Shown here: positions 1-8,382 of the stretch, in pieces
Numbering within the stretch: position 1 is the stretch's first letter
Layout of the letters: the number at the start of each line of letters is the position of its first letter
Assembly: GCA_903838355.1 (NCBI GenBank)
Contig: CAILYC010000059.1
Span: 62,001-126,000, forward strand
DNA: 64,000 nt
Direction of reading: 5' to 3'
Source: an uncultured Burkholderiales bacterium
GTDB taxonomy: Bacteria > Pseudomonadota > Gammaproteobacteria > Burkholderiales > Burkholderiaceae_C
Position numbers and translations under genes: made by a program
Notes under the pieces: model-generated
What the model was told of the DNA's origin: nothing
Databases searched by the model: none
What the model saw: only the letters and a program-made list of their open reading frames with translations

Positions 1-1
1 C

Positions 2-241
2 ATTTATTTCTCCGTCAAGTGGTGGAACACCTTGCACCAAGGATCTTCCATCACCCTGGGCCAAGCCCCCTCGATGGCCAAGTTGATGCTGTGGGCCATG
101 CTTTTGATGGCCTTGTCGTTTTGGGCTTATACCCTGGCCGTGGTGCTTTACCGGGTGCGCGTGATGATTTTGATGCGCGAGCGTGAGTCCCACTGGCTGC
201 GTGCCTGGGTGAGCGAGCAACAAGCCCGGGGGCAGGCATGA
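2..241 (+). CDS. ccmC: CcmC, C-terminal part (haem handling, cytochrome c maturation)
   Basis: This is the last 79 codons of CcmC, the inner-membrane protein that loads haem onto CcmE in System I cytochrome c biogenesis. The frame is already open at the window edge, so the start lies outside. It begins in the conserved block FSVKWWNTLHQG, which carries the last periplasmic histidine of the family, followed by one hydrophobic span (about residues 22-42 of the visible part) and a short basic cytoplasmic tail. It overlaps ccmD by ATGA, which implies translational coupling. The ccmA and ccmB genes would be expected further left. An internal TTG at 32 is not the real start, because conserved residues precede it. 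Confidence 0.93.
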   Translation: MYFSVKWWNTLHQGSSITLGQAPSMAKLMLWAMLLMALSFWAYTLAVVLYRVRVMILMRERESHWLRAWVSEQQARGQA

Positions 242-555
242 TGCATTGGAGCAGTTGGCAAGCGTTTTGGGAAATGGGGGGGTACGCTTTTTACGTCTGG
301 GGCAGTTTTGGGGCGACCTTTCTCTTGATTCTTTTGGAGGTGTGGCAAGCCCACGCGTCATGGACCCAAGAGTTCGAAAATTTGAGAGATGCCCTGCAAA
401 TTGAAGCCAGCCTTCAAGGCATGCCCACACCCCAGCGGCACAGCGCTGTGTTGACGCCAGTCTGGGACGCTGAGGCCACGACGGCAACGGCAACGGCAAC
501 GACGACGACTTCGGGTGAAACGGGTGCGTCAACTTTGGACACCACCACACCATGA
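238..555 (+). CDS. ccmD: CcmD haem exporter subunit with long tail
   Basis: CcmD is a small single-span protein that helps release holo-CcmE from the CcmABC complex. The core is clear: the [11 protein letters not shown] motif at about residues 15-25, then one transmembrane helix running into a charged amphipathic region. Usual CcmD proteins are about 50-70 residues, but this one is 105. The extra C-terminal 45 or so residues are low complexity, ending in an Ala/Thr stretch encoded by three copies of ACGGCA followed by ACG repeats (about 480-509). Start and stop overlap ccmC and ccmE by ATGA. A second ATG directly follows the first, so the start could be 241. The tail's function is unknown. 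Confidence 0.9.
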   Translation: MMHWSSWQAFWEMGGYAFYVWGSFGATFLLILLEVWQAHASWTQEFENLRDALQIEASLQGMPTPQRHSAVLTPVWDAEATTATATATTTTSGETGASTLDTTTP

Positions 556-998
556 CCAAACGACAAAAGAAATTCATGCTCATCGCCGTGGGTCTGGCCC
601 TCTTGGCCTGTGTCACCGCCTTGGTACTCAATGCTTTTCAAAGCAATTTGGTGTTTTTCTTCACCCCCACCCAGGTTTTTGCTGGTGAAGCACCCAAGGC
701 GCGGGCTTTTCGCATTGGCGGCATGGTCAAAACCGGCACCTTGGTTCAAGTGGGCATGACCCACGCGTTTGTGGTGACCGATAATGAGCGCGAAGTGAGT
801 GTGAGTTTCACCGGACTCTTGCCCGATTTGTTCAAAGAAGGCCGCGGTGTGGTGGCCCAAGGGGAGCTCGATGCGAGCGGGCATTTCGTGGCTTCTCAAG
901 TCTTGGCCAAACACGACGAAAACTACATGCCCCCAGAGGCCCAGCATGCCATGGACGCGGCGGCCCTTCGGCGCGCCTCGCAAACCTTGAAGCCTTGA
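552..998 (+). CDS. ccmE: CcmE haem chaperone
   Basis: CcmE binds haem covalently in the periplasm and hands it to the CcmF/H ligation complex. The protein has 148 residues, the usual size. It has a basic N terminus, one signal-anchor helix (about 8-28) and an OB-fold beta domain. The haem-attachment histidine is H121 in [10 protein letters not shown], with the conserved tyrosine Y125 four residues on. Both match the HxxxY pattern of the histidine-type CcmE. The gene overlaps ccmD by ATGA and is followed 48 bases later by ccmF. Identity is not in doubt. Confidence 0.97.
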   Translation: MTKRQKKFMLIAVGLALLACVTALVLNAFQSNLVFFFTPTQVFAGEAPKARAFRIGGMVKTGTLVQVGMTHAFVVTDNEREVSVSFTGLLPDLFKEGRGVVAQGELDASGHFVASQVLAKHDENYMPPEAQHAMDAAALRRASQTLKP

Positions 999-1046
999 GA
1001 TGCCTTATGCATTCAAGACTTTTATTCAACCCCTCTTGGAGTAGAC

Positions 1047-3038
1047 ATGCTAGTTGAACTGGGTCACTTTGCCCTGATGTTGGCCTTGCTGGTGGCCCTG
1101 CTCCAGGGGGTGCTGCCGCTCCTGGCGACCTTGGGGGAGGGTCGACTGACGTGGATCCCCTTGGATTTGCGCTCGGGGTGGCTGCATTTGGCGAGGTCGT
1201 GCACGTTTGTTCAATGGGCGCTCGTTGGTTTTGCGTTTTTGGTGTTGGAGTGGGCGTTTTTGCACAACGACTTTTCTGTGGCCTATGTGGTGGAGCACTC
1301 CAACAGCTTGCTGCCCGCCCCCTACCAGTTTGCCGCGCTGTGGGGTGGGCACGAGGGCTCTTTGTTGCTTTGGGTGTTTTTACTCGGGTTTTGGTCCAGT
1401 GCGGTGGCGTTTTTCTCGCGCTCTTTGCCCCTCACCATGGTTGCTCGCGTATTGGCCGTCATGGGCTTGATTTCTTTTGGATTTTTGTGCTTTATTTTGA
1501 CCACCTCCGACCCCTTTGTGCGGGTGTTTCCGCCGGCCATGGAGGGCCACGATTTGAACCCCTTGCTGCAAGACCCAGGGCTGGTTATCCACCCGCCCAT
1601 GCTCTACATGGGATACGTGGGGATGTCGGTGGCGTTCGCTTTTGCCATAGCGGCGCTGCTGGCTGGGCGACTGGACGCCGCATGGGCGCGTTGGTCCAGG
1701 CCCTGGACGGTGATCGCATGGACATTTTTGAGTTTGGGCATTGGTTTGGGCTCGTGGTGGGCTTACTACGAACTGGGCTGGGGCGGTTGGTGGTTTTGGG
1801 ATCCGGTGGAAAACGCCTCCTTGATGCCGTGGTTGGTGGGGACCGCCCTCATCCACTCTTTGATGGTGACCGAAAAACGGGGCACTTTTAAGGCGTGGAC
1901 GGTGCTCTTGGCGATTGCAGCCTTTTCTTTGTCACTCCTGGGAACCTTTTTGGTGAGGTCGGGCGTGCTCACCTCGGTGCATGCCTTTGCATCCGATCCG
2001 GCGCGGGGTATTTTTATATTGGTGTTTTTGGCCTTGGTGGTGGGCAGCTCGCTCACCTTGTTTGCGTGGCGTGCACCCCAAGTGGCCGAGGGGGGATGGG
2101 TCAACTTGGTCTCGCGAGAGACCTTTTTGCTCGTCAACAGCATCCTCATGTGTGTGGCGACCCTGGCGGTCCTCTTGGGGACCCTCTACCCCTTGGTGAT
2201 CGATGCCTTGGGGGCAGGCAAACTCTCGGTGGGGCCACCTTATTTCAATTTGGTCTTTGGGCCCATCATGGTGCCCTTGGTTTTTATCATGGTGCCGGGC
2301 AGTTTGCTGCGTTGGCGAGAGGCCAAAATCAAAGATATCTTGCCGTCTTTGGTTTTTCCTGGTCTTGGTGCCTGCGTGGTCTCAGGGGGCTTGTGCTGGG
2401 CCATGGGACACGCTTCGTTTGGGGTGCTCGCGGGCTTTTGGTTGGGGGCGTGGGTTGCCTTGGCAGGGGTACAGCAAATGGTGCTCAGGCTCAAGCGGCC
2501 TGGGCGCATTGGGGGGTCTTTTTGGGGTATGCAACTCGCGCACTTGGGACTTGCCATTGTGGTGATGGGGGTGACCGGTGTGAGGTCTTTTGAAGTCGAG
2601 CGCGATGTGCGCATGGGGGTGGGTGACGAGGTCCAAATCGCCGACTACACCTTTCGACTCCTGGGGCTACAAGATGTGAAGGGTCCCAACTACGAGGCGG
2701 TGCGCGCACGCGTTCAGGTGCTCAAAAACGGCCAACAAATCAAGCTGATGCTGCCTGAAAAGCGTCACTATTATTCTTCGGCCATGCCCATGACTGAGGC
2801 GGCGATTGACTCGGGCTTTTTACAAGATTTGTATGTCTCGCTTGGCGACGCCTTGCCGGGCAACACGCCCCAGTGGAGCCTGCGCGTTTACTACAAACCC
2901 TTTGTGCCGTGGATGTGGGCGGGTGTGCTCGTGATGGTGCTCGGAGGCTTTTTGGCGGCCTTGGATCGACGCTACCGAGTCAAGCCGGCTGCCGCAAGTG
3001 CTGAGGACGACGTGTCGCCCCACGTTGCACACGCTTGA
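1047..3038 (+). CDS. ccmF: CcmF cytochrome c haem lyase subunit
   Basis: CcmF is the large polytopic subunit of the cytochrome c synthetase that transfers haem from holo-CcmE to apocytochrome. The 663 residues contain many hydrophobic spans and the tryptophan-rich WWD domain around residues 228-262 (GWGGWWFWDPVENASLMPWL). A large periplasmic loop near the C terminus is followed by a final membrane helix. Start at 1047 is supported by GGAG six bases upstream; the 48-base gap to ccmE makes this the only uncoupled junction early in the operon. Length and motif match the family. Confidence 0.97.
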   Translation: MLVELGHFALMLALLVALLQGVLPLLATLGEGRLTWIPLDLRSGWLHLARSCTFVQWALVGFAFLVLEWAFLHNDFSVAYVVEHSNSLLPAPYQFAALWGGHEGSLLLWVFLLGFWSSAVAFFSRSLPLTMVARVLAVMGLISFGFLCFILTTSDPFVRVFPPAMEGHDLNPLLQDPGLVIHPPMLYMGYVGMSVAFAFAIAALLAGRLDAAWARWSRPWTVIAWTFLSLGIGLGSWWAYYELGWGGWWFWDPVENASLMPWLVGTALIHSLMVTEKRGTFKAWTVLLAIAAFSLSLLGTFLVRSGVLTSVHAFASDPARGIFILVFLALVVGSSLTLFAWRAPQVAEGGWVNLVSRETFLLVNSILMCVATLAVLLGTLYPLVIDALGAGKLSVGPPYFNLVFGPIMVPLVFIMVPGSLLRWREAKIKDILPSLVFPGLGACVVSGGLCWAMGHASFGVLAGFWLGAWVALAGVQQMVLRLKRPGRIGGSFWGMQLAHLGLAIVVMGVTGVRSFEVERDVRMGVGDEVQIADYTFRLLGLQDVKGPNYEAVRARVQVLKNGQQIKLMLPEKRHYYSSAMPMTEAAIDSGFLQDLYVSLGDALPGNTPQWSLRVYYKPFVPWMWAGVLVMVLGGFLAALDRRYRVKPAAASAEDDVSPHVAHA

Positions 3039-3057
3039 ACCTGCACCGGAGACTTTG

Positions 3058-3648
3058 ATGAAAAGACGCTTTTTTCTGATTCCTTTGGCGCTCTTTATGG
3101 GGCTGTTGATTTTCTTAGGTCTGGGCTTGCGCCATGACCCGCACGAGATTCCCTCCCCATTGATCAACCAAGCCGCACCGGCCTTTGACTTGCCCACACT
3201 CACGAGTGACCAACACTTTGCACCCAAGGATTATCTGGGCCGCGTGTGGATCTTCAATGTCTGGGCCACTTGGTGTGTGGCGTGTCAAGCCGAACACCCG
3301 GTGCTGGTGGCCTTTGCCAAAAGCTCGGGTCTGCCCATCGTGGGTTTGAGTTACAAAGAAATTCAGCCCCAAGACGAAGAAAAAACGCCTTTGAGCCTGG
3401 AGGCCAAATTGACCTTGGCGCGACTGCGCTCGCGGGTGTGGTTGGGTCGGCATGGTGACCCCTATCAACTGAGTGTTCTCGATTTGGATGGCAAGGTCGG
3501 TATCGATTATGGTGTTTATGGTGTGCCCGAGACTTATTTGATTGACGCCCAAGGCGTGATCCGCTACAAGCACATTGGCCCCATGAGCTCAGAGATCTTG
3601 GCCAATGAGGTGCTGCCGCTGGCGCGCTCACTGCAAAAGGGTGCTTGA
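3058..3648 (+). CDS. ccmG: CcmG/DsbE thioredoxin-like protein
   Basis: A membrane-anchored periplasmic thiol reductant that keeps apocytochrome (via CcmH) reduced for haem attachment. The 196 residues start with a basic stretch and one hydrophobic anchor (about 5-23), then a thioredoxin fold with the active site W72-C73-V-A-C76 and the later GVYGVPETYLID block, which holds the cis-proline. I chose ATG 3058 over an in-frame upstream start at 2998 because 2998 lies inside ccmF and 3058 is preceded by CCGGAG. The next gene starts two bases after its stop. Confidence 0.95.
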   Translation: MKRRFFLIPLALFMGLLIFLGLGLRHDPHEIPSPLINQAAPAFDLPTLTSDQHFAPKDYLGRVWIFNVWATWCVACQAEHPVLVAFAKSSGLPIVGLSYKEIQPQDEEKTPLSLEAKLTLARLRSRVWLGRHGDPYQLSVLDLDGKVGIDYGVYGVPETYLIDAQGVIRYKHIGPMSSEILANEVLPLARSLQKGA

Positions 3649-3650
3649 GC

Positions 3651-4223
3651 ATGGGCCGCCTATTGCACTTGGACTCAATTTGGCACTTAACCCTGCACTC
3701 ACCCTTGCACTTTGTGAGAGCCCTGGCGAGGCAATGTCATCTCGGCCTTGTCTCACCGCTTTTGATTTTGGTGTTTTGCTGTTGCCAGGTGACGCCTGTC
3801 TTGGCGGGCGAGGCGCAACCTTTGGCCGAAGACCCAGTCCTTGAGCAGCGCATGGTGAACATTGCTCAAGAACTTCGCTGCTTGGTGTGTCAAAACGAGT
3901 CTCTCGCATCGTCTCGTGCTGATTTGGCCGAGGACTTGCGCCGCGAGGTGCGCACGCTCTTAAAGCAAGGCAAAAGCGATGACGAGATCAAAGCCTATTT
4001 GGTCGCGCGCTATGGCGACTTTGTGCTCTATCGCCCCCTGGTCAAACCCCTCACGTGGGTCCTTTGGTTTGGACCCTTGCTGGCCATGGTGATCGCGATC
4101 TTGGGGCTGGTGGTGTATTTGAAGCGTGGTCAAACCAAAGCCACCCAAGGGGGGCCCAAGCCCTTGAGTGATGATGAGCGCGCGCGCTTGGAAATCTTGA
4201 TGAAGGATGGTCGTGGTCTCTAA
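3651..4223 (+). CDS. ccmH: CcmH cytochrome c maturation thiol protein
   Basis: CcmH binds apocytochrome c and works with CcmG to reduce its CXXC haem motif. The active site is seen as LRCLVCQNES. A helix follows (LLAMVIAILGLVVYLK) and then a short charged cytoplasmic tail. The N terminus is unusually long, about 30 residues before the hydrophobic signal segment, so the true start may lie further in. ATG 3651 is used here, and a TTG at 3645 overlapping ccmG is the alternative. The 3' end overlaps ccmI by 17 bases. Confidence 0.92.
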   Translation: MGRLLHLDSIWHLTLHSPLHFVRALARQCHLGLVSPLLILVFCCCQVTPVLAGEAQPLAEDPVLEQRMVNIAQELRCLVCQNESLASSRADLAEDLRREVRTLLKQGKSDDEIKAYLVARYGDFVLYRPLVKPLTWVLWFGPLLAMVIAILGLVVYLKRGQTKATQGGPKPLSDDERARLEILMKDGRGL

Positions 4224-5628
4224 TTTTATTTTTCTCTTGCTGGCCCTGGCGCTGGTGCTTGGCGTGGTGGCGGTGTTGGCGCGCTCGATGCGCCGTGGCA
4301 TGAAGCAAGATCAGCCCGCTTTTGACGAGCGCGTGGACTCGGCGCTTGAGGGCGGTGCCTTGGGCCAGCCCTTGGCGCAAGACGCCCGCCAGACGCTCTT
4401 GGCGCAAGCGCAGATCTTTCGCGCGCAGTTGCAAGAGCTTGAAAACGAGCGCGACGCGGGTCAATTGAGCGAAGACGATTTTGCTCGCGCGCACGACGAG
4501 CTCGCCAGGCGCTTGCTCGAAGACACCCAAGGCCTGGGCGTAAAACCCGCCAGTGGTGTGACAACCCAGAGCGACAACCCTCTGCCCCAAGCCTCGACGG
4601 CTCTAGAGCGGCCGCTGTGGTTTAAACGCAGTTTGGGATTTTGGTGGAGTGTGGGTCTGTCGTCTTTTTTGGTCCTGTCCTCCATCACGCTGTATGCCAA
4701 CTTGGGGCAACCCGGCGCCTTGAATGCCGCTGCGCCCGGCACCGACGGTGAGGCAATGGAACAAGGCCATGGTGCGAGTGCCGAGGATTTGTCGGCCATG
4801 GTCAATGATTTGACGGCCCGTTTGAAAAAAGAACCCAACAGTGCAGACGACTGGCTCATGCTCGCTCGCGTTGAGCGCACCCGTGAGCACTTTGATGCGG
4901 CCAATGAGGCCTTCAAGCGCAGCTTGGCGCTCAGTCAAAATGCCGATGTGCTGATCGAGCGCGCGGAAGTGGTGGCTTTAAAGCAAAAGGGTGACTTTGC
5001 CGGTGAACCCCAGCAAATTATTGACGCGGTCTTGAAGGCCGATCCTGATCAAGCCAATGCATTGCTGCTGGCGGGCAGTGCCGCCTTCTCACAAGGTCAA
5101 TTCAAGCTCGCGCTCGAGCGCTGGACTCGCGTGAGGCGGAGCATGGATGACCAAGCAGCACAAGCGCAAAGCCTCGACCAGGTGATTGCCATGGCCGCAC
5201 AACGTGCCGGTGTGCCTGCTCCGATTAGCCGGAGGCCAGCAACGCCTGCCGTAGCGCCGCTGGCCTCGGGCTCGGGCTCTGGCGGCAGTATTTCGGGTCG
5301 CGTGAGTTTGTCCAAAGAGATCTTGTCGCAAGTCTCGCCCACAGACACAGTGTTCATTTACGCAACCCAATCCGAGGGACCCCGCATGCCTGTTGCCATC
5401 ATCAAAACTCAAGTGAGTGCATTGCCTTTGTCCTTTGAGCTCAATGACGCTTCAGCCATGAGTCCCGAGCGGCGCATCTCTCTTTTCCCCTCCCTGAGTG
5501 TGCACGCGCGCGTGTCCAAATCGGGCCAAGCCATGGCCCAGCCTTCGGATTTGGGGGTGACGGTGAGCCCAGTCAAGCTCGGTGCCAAGGGTGTGGAGCT
5601 CAAAATCCAAGGCCCCTACCGGCCCTGA
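4207..5628 (+). CDS. ccmI: CcmI/CycH apocytochrome chaperone with TPR
   Basis: CcmI delivers apocytochrome c to the CcmF/H complex, recognising its C-terminal helix through TPR repeats. The 473 residues show two membrane spans (about 5-25 and 137-160) flanking a cytoplasmic, leucine-zipper-like charged loop. Then come TPR-like helices (about 190-310), a Ser/Gly-rich linker near 345 and a C-terminal beta domain. This matches the full-length bipartite CcmI of proteobacteria. Start ATG 4207 lies inside the end of ccmH. It is the last gene of the ccm run, and the tandem decamer repeat follows it. Confidence 0.9.
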   Translation: MVVVSNFIFLLLALALVLGVVAVLARSMRRGMKQDQPAFDERVDSALEGGALGQPLAQDARQTLLAQAQIFRAQLQELENERDAGQLSEDDFARAHDELARRLLEDTQGLGVKPASGVTTQSDNPLPQASTALERPLWFKRSLGFWWSVGLSSFLVLSSITLYANLGQPGALNAAAPGTDGEAMEQGHGASAEDLSAMVNDLTARLKKEPNSADDWLMLARVERTREHFDAANEAFKRSLALSQNADVLIERAEVVALKQKGDFAGEPQQIIDAVLKADPDQANALLLAGSAAFSQGQFKLALERWTRVRRSMDDQAAQAQSLDQVIAMAAQRAGVPAPISRRPATPAVAPLASGSGSGGSISGRVSLSKEILSQVSPTDTVFIYATQSEGPRMPVAIIKTQVSALPLSFELNDASAMSPERRISLFPSLSVHARVSKSGQAMAQPSDLGVTVSPVKLGAKGVELKIQGPYRP

Positions 5629-5650
5629 GTGAGGGTGCCAGCGAGTGAGA

Positions 5651-5714
5651 GGGGTTATAAGGGGTTCTAAGGGGTTATAAGGGGTTATAAGGGGTTATAA
5701 GGGGTTATAAGGGG
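5651..5714. repeat. Tandem decamer GGGGTTATAA, six copies
   Basis: Six head-to-tail 10-base units run from 5651 to 5710. Five are GGGGTTATAA and the second is GGGGTTCTAA, followed by a partial GGGG. The array lies between the convergent ends of ccmI and the response-regulator gene. The unit length equals one DNA helical turn. There is no hairpin potential within the units. Confidence 0.97.
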
Positions 5715-5769
5715 CGATGGATTGGAGCCCCCCCCCTGGGGTCCAACCCCACCGGGTCCCATGCGCTCT

Positions 5770-6384
5770 TTAGCTCATCAAAAAACCATGCATTCGGGCG
5801 AAATGCAAGGTTTGCGTGCGGCTTTTGACACCCAGGCGTCTAAAGAGACGCCACAGGTGCACCTTCACGGTGTGCTCACTGATGCTCAACTCCGCGGCAA
5901 TGTCACGGTTGGAGAGTCCACGGTCGAGCATCAAAATCAATTGCTTTTGACGCTTGGATAATTTGGTGTCACTGCCTGGCGCAATTGGCAAATCTTCGTC
6001 ATCTTCTTCGCCCGTTTTTTCTTCAACAAAAAGGCCCGCAATGGCGCTGCTGATATCGTTGGCCGCCATGGATTTTTCAATGTACAGGTCTGCCCCGGCT
6101 TCAAGGCAAGTCTCCTCTGCCTCGCCCGCGGGCATGGCCGAGATCACCACCAAGGGAACCTCGCCATAAAGGCCCTTGATGTCGGAGATGGCATTGGCGC
6201 CTTTAACACCAGGCAGGAGCAAATCCAAAACAAAGAGCTGCGGCGCGCCGTTCTTGATGATGGCCGCTTGGAGCTCGCTCAATTTCTCCAACTCCACCAC
6301 TTTGGAGGCGGGTTTGATACGGCGCAACAACATGCCCAAGGCTTGGCGCACCAAGGGGTGATCATCGATGACATATAAACTCAT
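5770..6384 (-). CDS. Orphan NarL/FixJ-family response regulator
   Basis: A two-component response regulator of 204 residues. The N-terminal receiver has acidic residues D7/D8, phosphoacceptor D54 in FVLDLLLPG, S82 and K104, all in the expected places. An acidic linker (about 123-132, EEKTGEEDDEDL) leads to a LuxR-type helix-turn-helix (about 142-192, with LSNRDIAAELSISEHTVKVH). No histidine kinase is adjacent. It follows trpS by 15 bases and may be co-transcribed with it. Its targets cannot be told from here. Confidence 0.9.
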   Translation of the reverse strand: MSLYVIDDHPLVRQALGMLLRRIKPASKVVELEKLSELQAAIIKNGAPQLFVLDLLLPGVKGANAISDIKGLYGEVPLVVISAMPAGEAEETCLEAGADLYIEKSMAANDISSAIAGLFVEEKTGEEDDEDLPIAPGSDTKLSKRQKQLILMLDRGLSNRDIAAELSISEHTVKVHLWRLFRRLGVKSRTQTLHFARMHGFLMS

Positions 6385-6399
6385 GATTTGACTTCCTGC

Positions 6400-7596
6400 T
6401 TAATAATTGAGGCCCATGGCCTGACGCACGTCGTTCATGGTTTCGCGCGCCGTAATGCGGGCTCTTTCAGTGCCAGCATCAATGATATCGCGAACCAATC
6501 GAGGTTCTTCTAAGTAAGGCTGAGCGCGCTCGAGCATGGGTTGCTGCTCGAGCAAAATGGCCTCGATGATGGGCTGCTTACAGTCCAAGCAACCAATGCC
6601 AGCGCTGGTGCAGCCGTTTTGCACCCAGGCTTGGGTTTTTGCATCGGAGTAGATTTTGTGGAATTGCCACACAGTGCAGCGCTCAGGGCTGCCGGGGTCG
6701 TCACGTTTGATGCGGGCGGGGTCGGTGGGCATTTTGCGCACTTTGCTCTCAAGCGTTGCGCGGTCTTCGCGAATGGCAATGGCGTTGTTGTAGCTCTTGC
6801 TCATCTTGGCGCCATCAAGCCCTGGGAGTTTGCTCGCTTGAGTGAGCAGCACCTGAGGCTCGGGCAGGATGCTCGAGCCCGTGCCTTTGAAGTAGCCCTC
6901 GAGGCGTTCTTTGTCGGCGCTATCGAGTCGGGGGTCGTTGTTGACAAAGCCCATGGCCCCTTCAAGCGACTTCAAGTCCCCGGTTTCTTGGAATTTTTTT
7001 CTCGATTTCTCAAAACGCTTGACCTCATCGGGGAGAAGTTTGGCAAACGTGCGGCTGAGTTTTTCTTCGAAATTGACTTCGCGACCATAGAGGTGATTGA
7101 AACGCCTGGCGGCTTCTCGGGTGAGCTCCACATGGGAGGCCTGGTCCTCACCCACGGGCACATACTTGGCTTTGTAGATCAAGATGTCGGCCGCTTGCAG
7201 CAAGGGGTAGCCTAAAAAGCCGTAGGTCGAGAGGTCTTTGTCTTTGAGCTTTTCTTGTTGGTCTTTGTACGTGGGCACGCGCTCGAGCCAGCCCAAGGGG
7301 GTACCCATGGCCAAGAGGGTGAAGAGCTCGGCGTGTTCGGGAATGCGGCTTTGTAAAAAGAGCGTGCAGTCGTTGGGGTCTAGGCCGGCGGCCAGCCAGT
7401 CGATCACCATCTCATAGACGTTTTTTTCAATGACCTCGCGGCTCTCGTAATGGGTGGTGAGGGCGTGCCAGTCGGCCACAAAGAAGTAGCAATCCATGCT
7501 CGACTGCAGGCGCACCCAGTTCTTCAAGGCGCCGTGGTAGTGACCCAAATGCAAGGCGCCGGTGGGGCGCATACCGGATAAAACTCGTTCTTTCAT
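6400..7596 (-). CDS. trpS: Tryptophanyl-tRNA synthetase
   Basis: Class I synthetase charging tRNA-Trp. The HIGH-type motif appears as GALHLGHYHG (about residues 13-22), after the family signature SGMRPTG, and KMSKS sits at 264-268. At 398 residues it is about 65 longer than the common bacterial form. The extra segment is a charged helical insert between RFNHLYG (about 165-171) and ILPEP (about 243), which I recall only vaguely from other betaproteobacterial enzymes. The start codon overlaps the stop of the upstream protease gene (ATGA). Confidence 0.96.
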   Translation of the reverse strand: MKERVLSGMRPTGALHLGHYHGALKNWVRLQSSMDCYFFVADWHALTTHYESREVIEKNVYEMVIDWLAAGLDPNDCTLFLQSRIPEHAELFTLLAMGTPLGWLERVPTYKDQQEKLKDKDLSTYGFLGYPLLQAADILIYKAKYVPVGEDQASHVELTREAARRFNHLYGREVNFEEKLSRTFAKLLPDEVKRFEKSRKKFQETGDLKSLEGAMGFVNNDPRLDSADKERLEGYFKGTGSSILPEPQVLLTQASKLPGLDGAKMSKSYNNAIAIREDRATLESKVRKMPTDPARIKRDDPGSPERCTVWQFHKIYSDAKTQAWVQNGCTSAGIGCLDCKQPIIEAILLEQQPMLERAQPYLEEPRLVRDIIDAGTERARITARETMNDVRQAMGLNY

Positions 7597-8270
7597 ACGC
7601 TCACAAATAAAAGGTGGTCCAAGGGGCTGAGCAACCAGGAGATGGCCCCATAGGTGAGGCTCATCAAGGGTTGCATCCAGATGCGGTTGACCGCCCCCAC
7701 CATGACCAAGAACATCACCACAAAAAATCCATAAGGCTCAATGCGGGAGTAGGCCATGGCTTGGCGCATGGGCAACAAACCCACAACGATCCGCCCCCCA
7801 TCCAAAGGCGGTACGGGGAACAAATTGAACACGAACATCACCACATTGACCAAGACACCGGCTTGGGCCATGCTGACAAAAAATGCCTCGCTAAAACCCA
7901 CTGCGTTCATGGCGTAGAGCAGCAAGAACCAAAGGACGGCTTGTAAAAAGTTGATGGCGGGTCCTGCCAATGCGACCCATATCATGTCGCGCTTGGGGTT
8001 GCGCAAGTTTCCAAAGCGAACCGGCACCGGCTTGGCGTAGCCAAACAGCATGGCCCCATTGGTGGCGAAATAAAGCAAGAGCGGCATGACTATCGTGCCC
8101 ACTGGGTCAATGTGATTCATTGGATTCAAGGTCACACGCCCCAAACTCCAAGCGGTGTTGTCGCCAAAGTATCGTGCCGCATAGCCGTGAGCAGCTTCGT
8201 GCAAAGTGATTGCAAACAAAACGGGCAGGGCGAAAATTGAGACGGTTTGAATGAGTGCGTTGATATCCAC
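7593..8270 (-). CDS. Site-2 protease family (M50) membrane metalloprotease
   Basis: An intramembrane zinc protease of the minimal M50 type, 225 residues and about six hydrophobic segments. The zinc motif HEAAH is at H24-E25-H28 inside the second helix. The third ligand is D157 in NLFPVPPLDGG. It has no PDZ domain, unlike RseP, so the substrate is unknown. AAGGG lies eight bases before the ATG. It overlaps trpS by four bases, an arrangement I recall from other Burkholderiales. Confidence 0.92.
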   Translation of the reverse strand: MDINALIQTVSIFALPVLFAITLHEAAHGYAARYFGDNTAWSLGRVTLNPMNHIDPVGTIVMPLLLYFATNGAMLFGYAKPVPVRFGNLRNPKRDMIWVALAGPAINFLQAVLWFLLLYAMNAVGFSEAFFVSMAQAGVLVNVVMFVFNLFPVPPLDGGRIVVGLLPMRQAMAYSRIEPYGFFVVMFLVMVGAVNRIWMQPLMSLTYGAISWLLSPLDHLLFVSV

Positions 8271-8382
8271 CCTTCAATTGTGACATTGAACACGCTTGTT
8301 TGTAATTAAAAGTTACGCCTAATAAGAAAAAAACAGACGAAAATTAAGCCCTTTTTACCTCATGAAGGATTAAATTTTCGTA
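8271..8382 (-). promoter_or_regulatory. AT-rich leader before the M50-trpS genes
   Basis: This 112-base gap between yciO and the protease gene is far richer in A and T than its surroundings, with several TAAT/TTAA runs (8300-8400). It is the natural place for the promoter of the protease-trpS-regulator run. I could not fix a convincing -35/-10 pair. Confidence 0.35.

Noticed and set aside
1151-1891. 246-codon frame inside ccmF
   Set aside because: Out of frame with the clear WWD-domain protein; Cys/Gly/Trp-rich composition typical of a shifted frame.
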